Assembly (NCBI GenBank): GCA_046317875.1 | Contig: JBKCVN010000009.1 | Span: 1 to 44,037, forward strand | Direction of reading: 5' to 3' | DNA: 44,037 nt | Origin: 2-01-FULL-41-14 sp046317875 | GTDB lineage: Bacteria > Pseudomonadota > Alphaproteobacteria > UBA7879 > UBA5542 | In this document: positions 43,223-44,037 of the stretch, piece by piece | Numbering within the stretch: the stretch's first letter is position 1 | How the letters are laid out: each line of letters opens with the position of its first letter | Notes under the pieces: generated by a model | What the model was told of the DNA's origin: nothing | The model's database searches: none | Seen by the model: only the letters and a program-made list of their open reading frames with translations | Made by a program: the position numbers and the translations under genes

Positions 43223-44037
43223 ATATCTTCTAAACTTGGTAATCTTTTTTCCTCCCTCGCCTCTAACACACGCCCCTTGGCTGATCGGTTGCGTCCTAAA
43301 TATATTAACGAAATTGTGGGGCAAGAGCATTTATTGTCGCAGGTCAAACCTCTCAGACGTTGGTTAGAGGGCAAAAAGCTTCCCTCGATCATTTTATGGG
43401 GACCACCTGGCTGCGGTAAAACCACCCTGGCCCGCCTGTTGGCCAAAGAAGTGTCTATGGAGTTTGAAACGGTATCTGCCATTGTGTGTGGGGTGGCCGA
43501 CCTGCGCAAAGTATTCGATATGGCCAAAAGCCGTAAAGACATGGGTCAAGAAACGCTTTTGTTTGTGGACGAGATTCACCGCTTTAACCGAGCTCAGCAG
43601 GATGTGTTCCTCTCTTCCATGGAAGAAGGCATTATTACCTTGGTGGGGGCTACCACCGCAAACCCCTCGTTTGAGCTGAACCCTGCCCTCCTCTCGCGCT
43701 GCCAGGTTTTGGTATTGAATCGATTAACAGAAAAAAATTTGCATGCTTTGTTGCATCGGGCCGAAGAGCATGAAAAGAAACAGCTACCCTTAACAGAGAA
43801 GGCCCGAGATCTTTTAACCCGTCTGGCTGACGGAGATGGACGAACTATCCTTAATTTCGCTGAGACCCTATTTTTATATCCCCCTACCCCTCTTTTAGAG
43901 CCCGAACAACTTCTAGAGGCCATTCATCGACGGGCGGCTCTGTATGATAAAGGACCAGCAGGTCACAATAACCTTATCAGTGCGTTGCATACGTCTGTGC
44001 GTGGATCAGACCCTGATGCAGCCCTTTAGTGGGTTTG
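43223..44037 (+). pseudogene. rarA: Replication-associated recombination protein RarA, apparently interrupted
   Basis: RarA (MgsA) is an AAA+ ATPase of stalled replication forks, normally about 430 residues. The homology starts near SSKLGNLFSSL before RPLADRLRPKYINEIVGQEHLL and includes Walker A GPPGCGKTTLA, Walker B LLFVDEIHRFNRAQQD and sensor GATTANPSFELNPALLSRC. The conserved SVRGSDPDAAL is followed by TAG (44027-44029) where homologues have tyrosine (DPDAALYW), and the next codon is the expected Trp. The codon spaced correctly after GGAGG (43213-43217) is ATA at 43223, not ATG; the next usable start is TTG 43277, inside the conserved region. These two lesions suggest decay or a truncated AAA+ fragment. 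The gene continues past the window edge, so the call is provisional. Confidence 0.65.

Noticed and set aside
29565..44029. Reassigned stop codon (TAG, TGA or TAA read as an amino acid)
   Set aside because: TAA, TAG and TGA all end intact genes in this window (for example serS TAA, the Bcr/CflA gene TAG and nrdJ TGA), and the internal stops are of all three kinds, so decay is simpler.

Overview
The window looks like a chromosomal segment of an alphaproteobacterium, probably a host-associated or intracellular member of a group such as Holosporales. The evidence for the class is gene content and order: bamD-recN-ligA, serS-surE-nlpD, rpmF-plsX-fabH, accB-accC, and a MipZ division-site ATPase, which is typical of this class. 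The lifestyle and order-level placement are inferences. They rest on a fairly low GC content, AT-rich spacers, two secreted proteins with eukaryote-facing features, several decayed genes and a class II (B12-dependent) ribonucleotide reductase. All three stop codons end intact genes, so the genetic code is standard. Layout, 1-13,300: a minus-strand block ligA (cut by the window edge), recN and bamD is divergent from uvrD/pcrA. It is followed by serS, surE, an NlpD-like lipoprotein, accB, accC, a Bcr/CflA-type efflux pump, an APH(6)-like antibiotic kinase and a small DUF378 membrane protein with a strong terminator. Layout, 13,300-24,900: a Dabb-domain protein and tRNA-Ser(CGA) lie on the minus strand, then mutY, which converges on rnhB, a Kef-type antiporter and a lone MlaD-like protein. 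The large nrdJ and a secreted papain-like protease follow, each ended by a near-identical hairpin terminator, then fabH, plsX and rpmF. Layout, 24,900-39,800: an ABC exporter, mipZ, cca, an AmpD/AmiD-type amidase, a broken autotransporter, mfd, an RMD1/DUF155 protein, an MFS transporter, a secreted protein of unknown family with two tandem ubiquitin-interacting-motif-like segments between SR-like motifs, and lgt. Layout, 39,800-44,037: a TetR/COQ9-like protein, a GrpB-GNAT fusion interrupted by two in-frame stops, a membrane protein with a histone-H1-like tail, an RluC-family pseudouridine synthase, tRNA-Thr(TGT), and rarA, which has an apparent ATA start and a TAG inside a conserved motif. 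How the genes work together: most are housekeeping, covering DNA repair (ligA, recN, uvrD, mutY, mfd, rarA), DNA precursors (nrdJ), fatty acid and phospholipid initiation (accBC, plsX, fabH), envelope assembly (bamD, nlpD, lgt, mlaD, amidase) and translation (serS, cca, tRNAs, rpmF, RluC). The accessory layer is the secreted protease, the UIM-like protein, the transporters and kinase, and the degraded genes. The best candidate for something undescribed is the UIM-like secreted protein at 37653-38978.
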